Origin: Candidatus Kapaibacterium thiocyanatum
GTDB lineage: Bacteria > Bacteroidota > Ignavibacteria > Kapaibacteriales > Kapaibacteriaceae
DNA length: 64,000 nucleotides
Direction: 5' to 3'
NCBI GenBank assembly: GCA_001899175.1
Contig: MKVH01000024.1
Span: 248,001-312,000, forward strand
Part shown: in pieces, positions 29,351 to 39,010 of the stretch
Position numbering within the stretch: position 1 is the first letter of the stretch
Layout: every line of letters begins with the position of its first letter
Made by a program: the position numbers and the translations under genes
Notes under the pieces: model-generated
Database searches by the model: none
Told to the model about the DNA's origin: nothing
What the model saw: only the letters and a program-made list of their open reading frames with translations

Positions 29351-32300
29351 TCAGCCCAGGGGCAGGACGTCGGCATAGACGATACGCTTGTCGAATGTCA
29401 ACTCCACGTCGCCACTATTCGATCCCTTGTCTCCGAGGCTGGTCGCGCGCCGGCGCGAATCCTGGGGATCGGAGTAGAACTGTTCGTATTCCTTGATCAC
29501 GACACGGTACTGGCTGCCGACGGCATCGGGCAGGGAGATCATGCCGGACCACATATTGGCCGCATGGATCCTGTCGATACGCTGTGTGACCACCGGTGTC
29601 CAGCCGAGATCGGACGAACCGGCGACGCCTGCGTCGCGCTTCTCCACGGTGACTTCCATTTCGCTGCCTTGCTGGCCCGTCGAATTCATACGATACGTGG
29701 GGCCGATGACGCTGACCGTGACGGCCTTGTCGTCGTCTTCTACCTTGACGATGGCCTGGCGGTCCGGCGGAATCTGGCAGAATTCGGACTGGACGACGCG
29801 CGAGACATAGACATCCTCGCCCGTATTCTCGTTGGCGACGGACTTCGGCTGCATGCGCACGAGAGCGAGGCGGATAAAGGGATAGTATGACTGACCTGGA
29901 TCTATTTCGATATCGCAATACCAGAGCTTGCGCTCCTTGTCGAACTTCGGCGTATATCCCACGCAGATGAATCGCTGCGTGGGCGCCACTTCGGCGATGG
30001 AGACACTGGTGAGGACCTTGGCCGGATTGATGAAGTTGGAGATGCGCGGCGAGTTGTCCGAGGGTGTCGGTGCGGACAGCCAGATGGGGTCTAGACCCCA
30101 TTGCGTGACATACGGATGGAGCTGCTCGGGAATGTCGAGCTTCAGGTCTCCCATCAGCGCGGCGATGGAGCCGAACTGCGATGCCTGCAGCCCCTTGCTC
30201 GCATCGATGGTCATGGACAGGCCCTTGAGCGTCGTCTTGTTGTCCTTGTTCTTGCTGTCCTTGCTGTCCGAACCGCTCGACGGATTCGTCGGCGTGAACT
30301 TCTGCGTGGAATAGAGCAGCACTCCGAGAAGTTCACCGTTGCCACTCGAATACCACGGCCGGTCGAGATAGACGCGCAGACCGCCGCCCTTGCGGGTGCT
30401 GGTGATGGTCTTGCCGGACATGACCTTCGCCTCTTCGACCCACTTGAACGAGGGTACGACATAGAGGAGGTTGGCGGCGTCCGGGCGCTTCGTGCTGAGG
30501 ACGTCGACGGCCTTGCCGATACCGCGACGTGTGAGGTTGGCGGCATCCTTGCGGAGTGCCGCCGGGAGATATTCGCGGAAGCGCGTCGTTGCCGTGGGCG
30601 TGTAGGTCACACCACGATACTTCGTATCGCCGAACTCGTGGATATGATCGTGTTCGATCTTGTCGTTGGTACGGTCTTCGCAGAGGTGTTCGTAGACGAA
30701 GCTGCTCTGCTTGAGAAGGACTGGTTCCGGTTTGAGAGGATCGTCCTCCCACATGTCCCACTCGGCGTTGACGTCGATCTTGTGCGACGTGCGGGCATGG
30801 ACGTAGGTGTCGGTCGTACGGATGCCGGCTTCCGTCGCACCGAAGAACCGTTCGTAGACGGAGAGGTCCTTGATCTCCGGCTTCCTGAGAGGCTTCTGCG
30901 TGGCATGGACGAGATGCAGGGTGCGCCCGGGTGTGACGAGCCAGCCCAGACCGCGTGCGGCAGCGTCCAGTGCGGCGGGCGTAAGCCCTGCCGCCCCGAG
31001 TGTCGCCCATTGTCCGAGCATGTCGAGGTTGGCGCCGCATTCCGTCTTCGTTTCACCGACGTTGGAGCTGAACGTGATCCATGCCTGCTCACCCTTCGGG
31101 AGGAAGATGGTGAGCACGCGTGTGCCGGGATCCCACGAAGGCTTGCCATTGCCGGAAGCCAGGCGGACGATGATGCTGCGGATGGCGGGCCATGACGACA
31201 TGGGGTCGAAGCAGACGCTGACGACACCGCCGGGCGATGCTATCGTGGCCGAGTTGACGCCGCCGAGCGTGACTTCCATGAACTCACCGGCCGTCATGCC
31301 GGGAATCTTCTGGAGCGTGACGCCGCGGGCGATGGGATCGGAGAGATAGGGGGCTTCCGTCGGACCGCTGTTCATGAAGGGATAGCGGATCGCTTCATCC
31401 TGCTGTGCAGGTGGCGGCGGGGTGTCGAGTCCGGCCTGGGGCTTCAGCGAGCCGTCGGTGCCGCGCGTATACCACTGCGACGGGATGTCCTTCTGGCGAC
31501 TCCTGATCATGTCGTAGGTACTCTGCTCGCCTCGCATGGGGCCGGTCGGCGTGGAGTCGAACATGCCGTGTCGTTCGCACGTCTGCTGGCTGGCAACGGG
31601 AGGGAAGAGGTGGCGATCCGACGTTTCGGCCGTATCGACTTCGTCGGTATCGTTCTCGCTCGCATTGTAGTTGCGGATGACGGCGCGCTCCAGGCTCTCG
31701 CCTTCCACGGGGTGATTGCGGAGGGCGATGGTAGGCGATACGACAGGATCCCAGCGGAGATAGTGGACCAGCGGCGTCGCACAGGTGAAGTCCGTCGGAT
31801 TCAGTTCATCCTTCTTCGGACCGTTGCCGTTGATGTCGGCGAAGCGTGCGCGCATCCGGTACTTGCGCCCGAACCGCAGCCGCGGCAGCGAGTTCTTCGG
31901 AACGCGGAATTCCGTTTCCACCTGGTACTCGAAGTCGGCCGGTGGCGTGCTCTTGCGCTGTTCCGCGGCGAGCTCGTCTTCCGTGCCGATGTAGGAGCCG
32001 ATGTGTGGGACGACGAGGCTCCAGCCTTCCCACTGTGCTACGATCTCATGGACGTAGAGGTCGCGGATGGGGGCGCTTTCCGAGCTGCGGGGCCGCGAGG
32101 CGGCCATGGACAGCACGCCTTCCTCGTCGTTCACGGCGAGGCCTTCCGTCCTGAGCGCGCCGGAAGCCAGCGGGAAACGATAGTTCGCATCACGACGGCA
32201 GAGGGAATCCCAGCGCCCTGCCGTTTCGTCCCAGATATCGATGCGATATCCGCGCAGCAGGTCGTCGGCATAGAGCAGTACTTCCTGTCCGGCGATGATC

Positions 32301-33712
32301 CTGTTGAAGTTCGCCGCCGATCGCAGCAGGGCCTTGGCCACCTTCAGGGCACGATTGTGCCGTACCAGGGAGAGGCCGGTTCCGCGCGTGCTCGGCGGTG
32401 CGGCGCTGACGCGTTCGTCGGGTGGCGTCCGTTCCACGATCCTGGGATCCTTGGGGTCCTTCTTGTCGTTCGGATCGGCCTTTCTCCTGAAGGACGGACG
32501 CATGTGCATCAGACGCTCCTTCAGACCGCGCGTGTAGTTGATCGTCTTGAGTGCTGCCGTATCGACGTCGATCTGCGTGATGCCGAAGTGCGAGGCATTG
32601 TTGAGGCAGAGAACGGGGCCGACGATTTCGGAGTCGTTCGACGGACGCGGCAGGAACTGCCAGTATCGGGGATCGCCGTCCATGTCGAGACGATAGGCGA
32701 CCTTGGGATTGCGGTGGATGGTGGGACTGGTCTTCGGATTGCTCCAGTCCGCCTTCACGCTGATGGCGCCTTCCTTGTCCACGCCGTCGGGGAGCGCGAA
32801 CTCGACGTGCAGGACGATGCCCAGCTTGCGCATCATCACGGGATATTCGCGCATGACGGAGACGACCTGGTGGAAATCGAACTTCGGACGTTCGATCTTC
32901 GGGCGGCCGACGCGGCGTGCCGCCTTGCCGTTGAGCTTGCCGTCGCGGGAATAGTTGCGGGCGGTATGATAGACTTCGGCCATGCGGAGCTGACCGAGCG
33001 GAGACGACGTGTCGAACGGCTGGAACAGCATGTTCTCCGGCTTCATCTCCTTGATGTCCACTGGACCCTGTTTGATGGGATGCGGTTGCGTAGATCCCTT
33101 GTCGCGCTCCATGGCCTCCATGCCCTGGATCTCCCAGCGTTCCTTCAGGGACTTGAATGCCTGGTCGCCCTCGTTGTCCGGTATCAAGTCCCGGATGATC
33201 TGGAGCGCCGGATGGAGCTGCTGTTGCGACTGCTGGTTGTTGTAGTAGCTGACATCCGTCGATGCGGCCGGCGCGATCGTCTCGGGCGTGATCACTGGCA
33301 TGTCGGCGCTGAACTCCTTGGCGAAGTTCTTGTACATCGCCGCGGTCGTGAGCAGGACGCCCTTGACGGGGAAGGAGACGATCTTGAAGTCCGTGAACGG
33401 CGTGTACTCGAAGGGCCGCACCATCGTGGTGGCGGGGAAGACTGCCTTCCATACCGTCGAGTCCGGCAGCTCGTCCTTGAACTTCAGGTCGCTATGGCCG
33501 ATCGTCGTGCCGTCGATGTCGATGCTGAATCGTATCGTGTTCAGCGTCGCGGGCCAGTCCACCATATCGGGATAGTCGCCGAGTTTGGCGGGTGCCGACG
33601 TACTGTCCTGCAGCTTGGGGAGGACGGCGATGGCCACGGAGAGCATCCGCTTCCCATCCCGCTGCTCCACGTCGTAGGGCACGGCTGTCCACTGAAATTC
33701 CTGTGAGCGCAT
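29351..33712 (-). CDS. Giant uncharacterised protein (1453 aa), second gene of the giant-protein operon
   Basis: I do not recognise this family. There is no signal peptide, transmembrane segment or nucleotide-binding motif. The sequence is mostly beta-rich with Ig/FN3-like stretches (YRMRARFADINGNG, VVIKEYEQFYSD), a Q-rich patch near residue 160 (QQSQQQLHPALQ), a basic linker near 410-440 (RRKADPNDKKDPKDPR), a Pro-rich patch (PPPPAQQDE) and a charged low-complexity linker near 1150 (SGSDSKDSKNKDNKT). Conserved-looking blocks include FHQVVSVMREYPVMMRKLG and HIHEFGDTKYRGVTYTPTAT. It follows the 1689-residue gene by 15 bases, so the two are co-transcribed. The two proteins are likely to work together. 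Confidence 0.8.
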   Translation of the reverse strand: MRSQEFQWTAVPYDVEQRDGKRMLSVAIAVLPKLQDSTSAPAKLGDYPDMVDWPATLNTIRFSIDIDGTTIGHSDLKFKDELPDSTVWKAVFPATTMVRPFEYTPFTDFKIVSFPVKGVLLTTAAMYKNFAKEFSADMPVITPETIAPAASTDVSYYNNQQSQQQLHPALQIIRDLIPDNEGDQAFKSLKERWEIQGMEAMERDKGSTQPHPIKQGPVDIKEMKPENMLFQPFDTSSPLGQLRMAEVYHTARNYSRDGKLNGKAARRVGRPKIERPKFDFHQVVSVMREYPVMMRKLGIVLHVEFALPDGVDKEGAISVKADWSNPKTSPTIHRNPKVAYRLDMDGDPRYWQFLPRPSNDSEIVGPVLCLNNASHFGITQIDVDTAALKTINYTRGLKERLMHMRPSFRRKADPNDKKDPKDPRIVERTPPDERVSAAPPSTRGTGLSLVRHNRALKVAKALLRSAANFNRIIAGQEVLLYADDLLRGYRIDIWDETAGRWDSLCRRDANYRFPLASGALRTEGLAVNDEEGVLSMAASRPRSSESAPIRDLYVHEIVAQWEGWSLVVPHIGSYIGTEDELAAEQRKSTPPADFEYQVETEFRVPKNSLPRLRFGRKYRMRARFADINGNGPKKDELNPTDFTCATPLVHYLRWDPVVSPTIALRNHPVEGESLERAVIRNYNASENDTDEVDTAETSDRHLFPPVASQQTCERHGMFDSTPTGPMRGEQSTYDMIRSRQKDIPSQWYTRGTDGSLKPQAGLDTPPPPAQQDEAIRYPFMNSGPTEAPYLSDPIARGVTLQKIPGMTAGEFMEVTLGGVNSATIASPGGVVSVCFDPMSSWPAIRSIIVRLASGNGKPSWDPGTRVLTIFLPKGEQAWITFSSNVGETKTECGANLDMLGQWATLGAAGLTPAALDAAARGLGWLVTPGRTLHLVHATQKPLRKPEIKDLSVYERFFGATEAGIRTTDTYVHARTSHKIDVNAEWDMWEDDPLKPEPVLLKQSSFVYEHLCEDRTNDKIEHDHIHEFGDTKYRGVTYTPTATTRFREYLPAALRKDAANLTRRGIGKAVDVLSTKRPDAANLLYVVPSFKWVEEAKVMSGKTITSTRKGGGLRVYLDRPWYSSGNGELLGVLLYSTQKFTPTNPSSGSDSKDSKNKDNKTTLKGLSMTIDASKGLQASQFGSIAALMGDLKLDIPEQLHPYVTQWGLDPIWLSAPTPSDNSPRISNFINPAKVLTSVSIAEVAPTQRFICVGYTPKFDKERKLWYCDIEIDPGQSYYPFIRLALVRMQPKSVANENTGEDVYVSRVVQSEFCQIPPDRQAIVKVEDDDKAVTVSVIGPTYRMNSTGQQGSEMEVTVEKRDAGVAGSSDLGWTPVVTQRIDRIHAANMWSGMISLPDAVGSQYRVVIKEYEQFYSDPQDSRRRATSLGDKGSNSGDVELTFDKRIVYADVLPLG

Positions 33713-33727
33713 GTGTCACTCCATCCT

Positions 33728-36700
33728 TTAGGCGAAACAATCGCAGTATTCCTGCCACATGGCGGGTTGAGGAAGCATGTCGGAGAAGGTAGGATCCCCA
33801 TCGCTGCCCTTGAGCTGGCGTTCGACGGTAACACCGACCGAAAAACTGATGAACAGGATTTCGATCTCCACTTCGATGGTCGCCGTCCCGTAAACTTTAC
33901 CGTTACTCTGCCACGTGAGCTTGAGTTCGAAGAGCAGGCTCACGCGGATGATACCGAGGATGGAAAGGTTGCCCGTCAGACGGAAGTATCCGGTGAGCTC
34001 GCTTTGCTGGACGAGCTTGCCGTCGATTTCCTTCTGTTCCATCTTGTAGTAGATACCGGCCATGACGGAGGCGCCGCCGCTGGCCACGCCGCAGTCGAAG
34101 GCGAAGTTGCCGCCGAATTCGAAGGCAGCCTCGAGCATCCGTACGCCGGTCGGCGTGATTTCGATACCGAAGAAGCCGCCGCCGCCGAAGACCATGATGG
34201 TGAGGCGGAACGGATTCTCCTTCGTGCAGAAGGCGAAGTAGGCCGAGAATGAGCGGCCGTCGAACGGAATGGTGAGCCGCATGAGGAAGGACATGTTCTG
34301 CAGCGAGAACACGCCGACGGTGACGTTCGGCAGGCCGATCGTCATGCTGGCCGAGATGCCGGTAGGCTGGACGTCGAAGTCGAAGGAGAATCCCACGCCG
34401 CCGGCGCTGCCGCCGCGCGGGATGAGGTCCTTGAGCTTGTTGACGAACGACAGGGCCCCGGCGAATTCCACACTCTGGATGTCGGGGTCGATGTCGGGCT
34501 TCTCGCCGAGCTTGGCGGAAAAGGCCAGGCGCGTGAACTTGATGACGAGGAACTGCGCCGCACCGTCGCCGATGAGGTTGATGACGAAGTTCGAGAGCGA
34601 ACCGTACAGCAGGATCTCGGGCGGATTGAGGTCGAGCTTCTTGGTGAACGAGGCCTTGAGGTAGAGGATGGCCTGGTCGTCCTTGTCCGTCGCTCCCGGA
34701 TTCAGCGGTACCAGGATGTTGCCCGGACTGCTCTTGATCTCCGTACTCCATTCATAGACGAGCTGGAGGCCCTGCTTGAGCTGCTGCAGGCCGTCCTGCA
34801 CTTCCGTGTACTTCTTGTAGGCTTCGTTGCCCGCATCCTTCAGCGGCTTCAGCGCCTTCTCGATCTCGCTCTTGAGTTCGTTGACCTTGTCCTCGACGCG
34901 CTTCTTCCATTCCTTGATGCGGTCTTCGACGACCTTCTTGCCACCGTTGATGTAGCCCTGGATTTCATTCTTGACCTTGTCCACTTCGTCGACGAGCGCC
35001 TGCTTGGCATCCTTGACATCCTGGGAGACGTCGGAGGCGAGTTTCTGCGCTTCGGTCTTGATGGCGTCGGCCTTGCTCTTGATGTCGTTCACATCGTCCT
35101 TGATGCCGTAGTCATCCTTTCGGTCGAGACCGGGCATCTTGTCGATGTTGTTGAGCATGTTCTGCACGAAGTCGAGCACGTCCTTCAGCGTGATGTCGCC
35201 CAGGATCTTCGTCTTGAGCAGGTCTTCGAAGAACTGCATCGGATCGAAGTTGCCCACGGCCGCTGCGGTATTGGCGATGTTCTCGAGGTCGCCGGGAATC
35301 GGACCGAGAGCACGCGAGAGACCGCCGATGTTGACGCTCGGAGCGGCGAGGCCGCCGGACTTGTCGGACTTCGCGCTGAAGTCCATCATCAGCGGAGAGA
35401 GGAGTCGCGCGAAGATCTGCGACGGATTCTTGATGTCGGCAGGATTGACCGGTGCGCCCTTGGCCGGTGTCGGGCCCTGTTCGAAGGCGTGGTCGAGATA
35501 CTTCTGATAGTAGACGATGGAACGCTCTGCATCTGCACCGACGAGTTCGGCCACCTTGTCGAGCTTGACCATCGACGATTCCATCTTCGGGAAGAAGATG
35601 GGATAGTTGACCGGCGCCGTCGGCGATGCATAGCCCGAGAGCTTGAAGACGTTGACGAGCAGCGACGTATCGCCGAGCTTCGAGCTCGGCGCCAGGGCGA
35701 TGGACTGCCCCTGCATCTTGATGTTGCGTCGCTTGTCGTTCTGGGCCTTGACGTACTGGTTGTCGATCCATCCGTTCAGCCTCGTCGCATCCGTCGTGGC
35801 ATCCGGATTGGCGAGGAAGACGAGCGGCGTGGAGAACTGGATCTCGTTGTTGTCCCAGTCCGTACCGACGCAGCTCCAGGCCACGTCCTGTATCGCACCG
35901 TTATGGCTGAACTGCGGCCAGAAGGAATTGGTCGAGAACTGCGGCGACAATTGCACAGGCAGTTCGAGATTCGGCGTGACCTTCGTGGTGATGCGGACGC
36001 GGCGGAACGGGAAGTCGCGCCCCTGATAGGACATGCCCTTCAGGCCATCGGCAGGGAATTCGCGGACAGGCTCGCGCAGCATGATGAACATGCGCTGCAT
36101 GAGATAGGCGGCCATGTCGCCGCGCGGTGTGCGGCGGAACTTGCGCTCCGTTTCCTTGATGAGCGTGGCCCTGTTGCCGAACGGGAAGAGGAAGCCCTTG
36201 TAGGCGACGCGCACGAAGCTGTCGCGCCCCTGGGCGCCCCGCTGGACCCAGCTTTCCACTTCGAGATTGTCCTCGCCGATCGGGTCCCACGCACCCGTGC
36301 TGTCCATCCACGCGCCGAGCGACGTCAGCATCATGCGATTGACCTGTACCGGAGCCGGCTTGGTCTTCTTCATCGCATAGTCGCTGGTGAGCTGGACGAT
36401 TTCGTGGCGGTCGCGACGGTTGAGCGAGGTGCGGAACGGACGTTCCTTGTAGATGGCGCTCATCTCGCGGAAGGTGCCGAAGTCGGGAGACCAGATGGCC
36501 CGCACGGTACGGAAGTAGGCTGCGTGTTCGTCGACGGAACCGTCGGAATGCTTCACGCCGAGGCGTGTATGCCACAGCTCGGCCCTGCGGGAATCGGGAT
36601 CGATCCTCGCCGTCTTCGCATGGGCCCATCCCGCATACTTGTTGGGCGAGAGCATCAGGCGGTAGGGATACTCGATCGACGTTTCGTCGGCCTGCGGTTC

Positions 36701-38797
36701 CCTGATCGGGGGACGTTGATTGACCACGGCGATGAGCTCGTCCATGACCTGCGGCGACAGGGCCGTGGCCATGTCGGGATCGAACTCGTACCGGTCCTTG
36801 ATGTCGGAACGTTCCGAAAGCTGTGCCGCGGCACCGGCCTGGAGCGTGTACTTCTTGAAGGCCGACGAGCTGCCGCCCGACGCCGTGGGTGGTTGACTGG
36901 CTTTCGCCCTGGTCCTGGCCAGCTTGAAGGGCTTCACGTTCTTCGTGGCCGCTTCCGTGCTGAGGGCGTACCTGGACAGGAAGCTCGTGTTGAGGATGCC
37001 GAACGTGAGCGCCACTTCGGGAGGCTTGGCCGACGGCGAGACGTTCAGCGTGAACTTCGACCAGTCGAGCAGACCTTCGATGCTGTACGTGCCGGAATAG
37101 CCGTTCGGGACGTTGAAGGCCAGGCGCGAGTCCTGGGCCATCACGGCGTCGATGGGAGGGTCCAGCGGCGGCTCGTCCGAACCGCTCGGAGCGCTGTTCG
37201 GATATCCTTCGTTCGGCTTCTTCTTGGGATTGGCGTTCGGATCGGTGTAGAAGAAGGCGCGTTCGGCGATGTGCTGCGGCTGGAACCATACGACCAGCTT
37301 GCCTGAACCGCCGAATGTCCCTGCCGACTTGTTGATGGTCAGGCCGACGAATTCGAAGGTGAGGACGAGCAGGTCTTCGGGACGGATGACGTTGACGCGG
37401 GGATTGTTCGGCAGGCCGAACTTCACCTTGCCCCACCGGCCGAGGTCTTTGCTGACCTTGTAGTTCTTCTTCGCTTCCTTGCTGAGCGATGCGCCGTCGA
37501 TCTGCTTGATCGTCGAGACGTTCTGCTTGAAGTCGATCTGCAGCCCGGCCATGTGGAAGGCCGGAGCGGGCAGGACCTTGCTCGACACGGCCGACGTGAG
37601 GAATGCCACCTGCATGCCATGCTGCATACGTACCGGTTCGGTGACGGCGCCTTCCATGGGAATGCTGTATCGCAGCAGGCCCGGCGCCACGTGCAGGCGG
37701 TCGATGATGCCGTTGCGGCTGACGATTTCCAGGGGCGGAATCTCGCGGCGATCACCGAGTTCCAGGGATATGCCGTCGACGTTCATCCAGACGGGCGTTT
37801 CGGGATAGCGGGCGACGAAGGCTTCGTGCAGCCCTTCCTCCGTGCGTGTCCATGCATAGCGTACGTCACGAAGGGGCAGGTCGGCGTCCGTATCGCGTGC
37901 GCGGAAGACGACGCCGCCTTCGCGTGAGCCTTCGAGGACGACGGCGGCACGACCATCGTCGGCCACTTCATAGGACAGCATGTCGAAGGCATCATGATGG
38001 GCGCGCAGCGTCCAGTCTTCCACACCGGCGACCTGTAGGGGCACGGTCCACGCGGCATTGTCGCGATGCAGGCGTATCAGCGTGCGGCTGTGCGCACTCT
38101 TCGCGAGCATCGTGCGTTGGGTGGAATCGAGGAGGGAGATCGTGCATCGTACCGAAGGCAGGTGGAGTGAGCCAACCGTCGTAACGGATCCGCCTCGCAG
38201 GCCGACGGCCCACATCGGACGGAAGGTGACGTCGGCATTCGCAGGACTCTGGCCCGCGAACTCGCCTGACGTCAGCACCGTAGCGCATCCCGCATGGCCT
38301 CGCGCCATCTCCTTGTCGAGCAGCCAGGGGACGAAGGGCGCTTCGAGTTCCGCCTGCCACGCGTGGAGCGTGAACCGTGCGTCGGGTGCCGCACCGCGGC
38401 CGATATATGCATCGAGGTCGGCGGAAATGTCCGTTCCCGGGAACAAGGCACCGCGAAGACGGACAACGATGCCCGTATCCGTTTCCTTGCAGTCGATGAC
38501 GGGGCTGCCACCGAATCGCTTCGGATCCAGTACCCAGCGCTCGACGCCTGCCACGAGGAAGGCGATCTTCTGACCGCGGCGGACGAGACGATAGGTGGCC
38601 TCGAATGCCGTGGTGATGGCCTGTGCCATCGGTGCTGCGGTAAGGGAGAGCAGCCCGGTGATGCCGAGTGCCTGGCGACGTGTGAAGCCGAAGCCGTCCG
38701 GTCGCTGAACGACGTCAGCCACCGTACGGGGCTCGACAGGGATGCGGGGTAGCGCTCGAGATCGAAGAGCGGAAATGTTGAGACCGTGTCGTTTCAT
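33728..38797 (-). CDS. Giant uncharacterised protein (1689 aa) with twin-arginine-like signal, coiled coil and beta-rich C-terminus
   Basis: I do not recognise the family. After a 38-residue N-region comes FTRRQALGITGLLSL...AQA (residues 38-60), a twin-arginine-like export signal. A large beta-rich body follows with repeated plate-like strands, then a long charged coiled coil at about 1230-1346 (SKADAIKTEAQKLASDVSQD, EDRIKEWKKRVEDKVNELKS), and a glycine- and phenylalanine-rich beta C-terminus (VFGGGGFFGIEITPTGVRML, FEFGGNFAFDCGVASGGAS) ending WQEYCDCFA. Start: ATG 38797 has GAGGGG 9 bases upstream and a promoter-like pair behind it; a TTG at 38866 extends the frame but is less likely. First gene of the operon with the 1453-residue protein. 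Confidence 0.8.
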   Translation of the reverse strand: MKRHGLNISALRSRALPRIPVEPRTVADVVQRPDGFGFTRRQALGITGLLSLTAAPMAQAITTAFEATYRLVRRGQKIAFLVAGVERWVLDPKRFGGSPVIDCKETDTGIVVRLRGALFPGTDISADLDAYIGRGAAPDARFTLHAWQAELEAPFVPWLLDKEMARGHAGCATVLTSGEFAGQSPANADVTFRPMWAVGLRGGSVTTVGSLHLPSVRCTISLLDSTQRTMLAKSAHSRTLIRLHRDNAAWTVPLQVAGVEDWTLRAHHDAFDMLSYEVADDGRAAVVLEGSREGGVVFRARDTDADLPLRDVRYAWTRTEEGLHEAFVARYPETPVWMNVDGISLELGDRREIPPLEIVSRNGIIDRLHVAPGLLRYSIPMEGAVTEPVRMQHGMQVAFLTSAVSSKVLPAPAFHMAGLQIDFKQNVSTIKQIDGASLSKEAKKNYKVSKDLGRWGKVKFGLPNNPRVNVIRPEDLLVLTFEFVGLTINKSAGTFGGSGKLVVWFQPQHIAERAFFYTDPNANPKKKPNEGYPNSAPSGSDEPPLDPPIDAVMAQDSRLAFNVPNGYSGTYSIEGLLDWSKFTLNVSPSAKPPEVALTFGILNTSFLSRYALSTEAATKNVKPFKLARTRAKASQPPTASGGSSSAFKKYTLQAGAAAQLSERSDIKDRYEFDPDMATALSPQVMDELIAVVNQRPPIREPQADETSIEYPYRLMLSPNKYAGWAHAKTARIDPDSRRAELWHTRLGVKHSDGSVDEHAAYFRTVRAIWSPDFGTFREMSAIYKERPFRTSLNRRDRHEIVQLTSDYAMKKTKPAPVQVNRMMLTSLGAWMDSTGAWDPIGEDNLEVESWVQRGAQGRDSFVRVAYKGFLFPFGNRATLIKETERKFRRTPRGDMAAYLMQRMFIMLREPVREFPADGLKGMSYQGRDFPFRRVRITTKVTPNLELPVQLSPQFSTNSFWPQFSHNGAIQDVAWSCVGTDWDNNEIQFSTPLVFLANPDATTDATRLNGWIDNQYVKAQNDKRRNIKMQGQSIALAPSSKLGDTSLLVNVFKLSGYASPTAPVNYPIFFPKMESSMVKLDKVAELVGADAERSIVYYQKYLDHAFEQGPTPAKGAPVNPADIKNPSQIFARLLSPLMMDFSAKSDKSGGLAAPSVNIGGLSRALGPIPGDLENIANTAAAVGNFDPMQFFEDLLKTKILGDITLKDVLDFVQNMLNNIDKMPGLDRKDDYGIKDDVNDIKSKADAIKTEAQKLASDVSQDVKDAKQALVDEVDKVKNEIQGYINGGKKVVEDRIKEWKKRVEDKVNELKSEIEKALKPLKDAGNEAYKKYTEVQDGLQQLKQGLQLVYEWSTEIKSSPGNILVPLNPGATDKDDQAILYLKASFTKKLDLNPPEILLYGSLSNFVINLIGDGAAQFLVIKFTRLAFSAKLGEKPDIDPDIQSVEFAGALSFVNKLKDLIPRGGSAGGVGFSFDFDVQPTGISASMTIGLPNVTVGVFSLQNMSFLMRLTIPFDGRSFSAYFAFCTKENPFRLTIMVFGGGGFFGIEITPTGVRMLEAAFEFGGNFAFDCGVASGGASVMAGIYYKMEQKEIDGKLVQQSELTGYFRLTGNLSILGIIRVSLLFELKLTWQSNGKVYGTATIEVEIEILFISFSVGVTVERQLKGSDGDPTFSDMLPQPAMWQEYCDCFA

Positions 38798-38836
38798 CGC
38801 ACCAAACCCCTCGGGTTCGTTAGAACGTGACTCGCG

Positions 38837-38867
38837 CAAAGAAACGGCGTTTGCGGGTAATCTCAAA
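38837..38867 (-). promoter_or_regulatory. Candidate -33/-7 promoter of the giant-protein operon
   Basis: On the minus strand TTTG (38864-38867) is followed after exactly 19 bases by TTTCTTTG (38837-38844), one mismatch from TAnnTTTG. The spacing fits Bacteroidota promoters. The predicted start gives a leader of about 35 bases to the ATG at 38797 and would exclude the TTG start at 38866. Confidence 0.45.
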
Positions 38868-38910
38868 TGCCGATTTTTTCACGCGCCTTCGAAATTCCAA
38901 AACCGAAAAA

Positions 38911-38939
38911 GTTCCAACATTGGTGAGTATGTTTGGAAC
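38911..38939. promoter_or_regulatory. Inverted repeat overlapping the RCC1-gene promoter element
   Basis: GTTCCAA at 38911-38917 and TTGGAAC at 38933-38939 form perfect 7-base arms with a 15-base spacer. A further TTCCAA lies at 38895-38900. The right arm overlaps the -7-like element TATGTTTG, so a protein bound here could control both divergent transcripts. Confidence 0.4.
38928..38935 (+). promoter_or_regulatory. Bacteroidota-type -7 element for the RCC1-repeat gene
   Basis: TATGTTTG matches TAnnTTTG exactly, about 75 bases before the ATG at 39011. No TTTG was found at -33. Confidence 0.4.
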
Positions 38940-39010
38940 AACCTGATTCTACGATGCGTCGGTAGGCCCGATTCATCAACTGGCTGTCACGTTCACACCG
39001 GGGGTCCCGA

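Noticed and set aside
31568-33706. Plus-strand open frame of about 712 codons inside the 1453-residue gene
   Set aside because: Fully antisense to a gene with natural protein composition. The frame shows no signal peptide or domain and is explained by codon bias.
35489-37306. Plus-strand open frame of about 605 codons opposite the 1689-residue gene
   Set aside because: Antisense shadow with the same compositional signature as the other long antisense frames; no domain.
38798-38866. TTG start that would add 23 residues to the 1689-residue protein
   Set aside because: The promoter-like TTTG-N19-TTTCTTTG pair overlaps this stretch, and the ATG at 38797 has GAGGGG nearby. Kept as a minor alternative.
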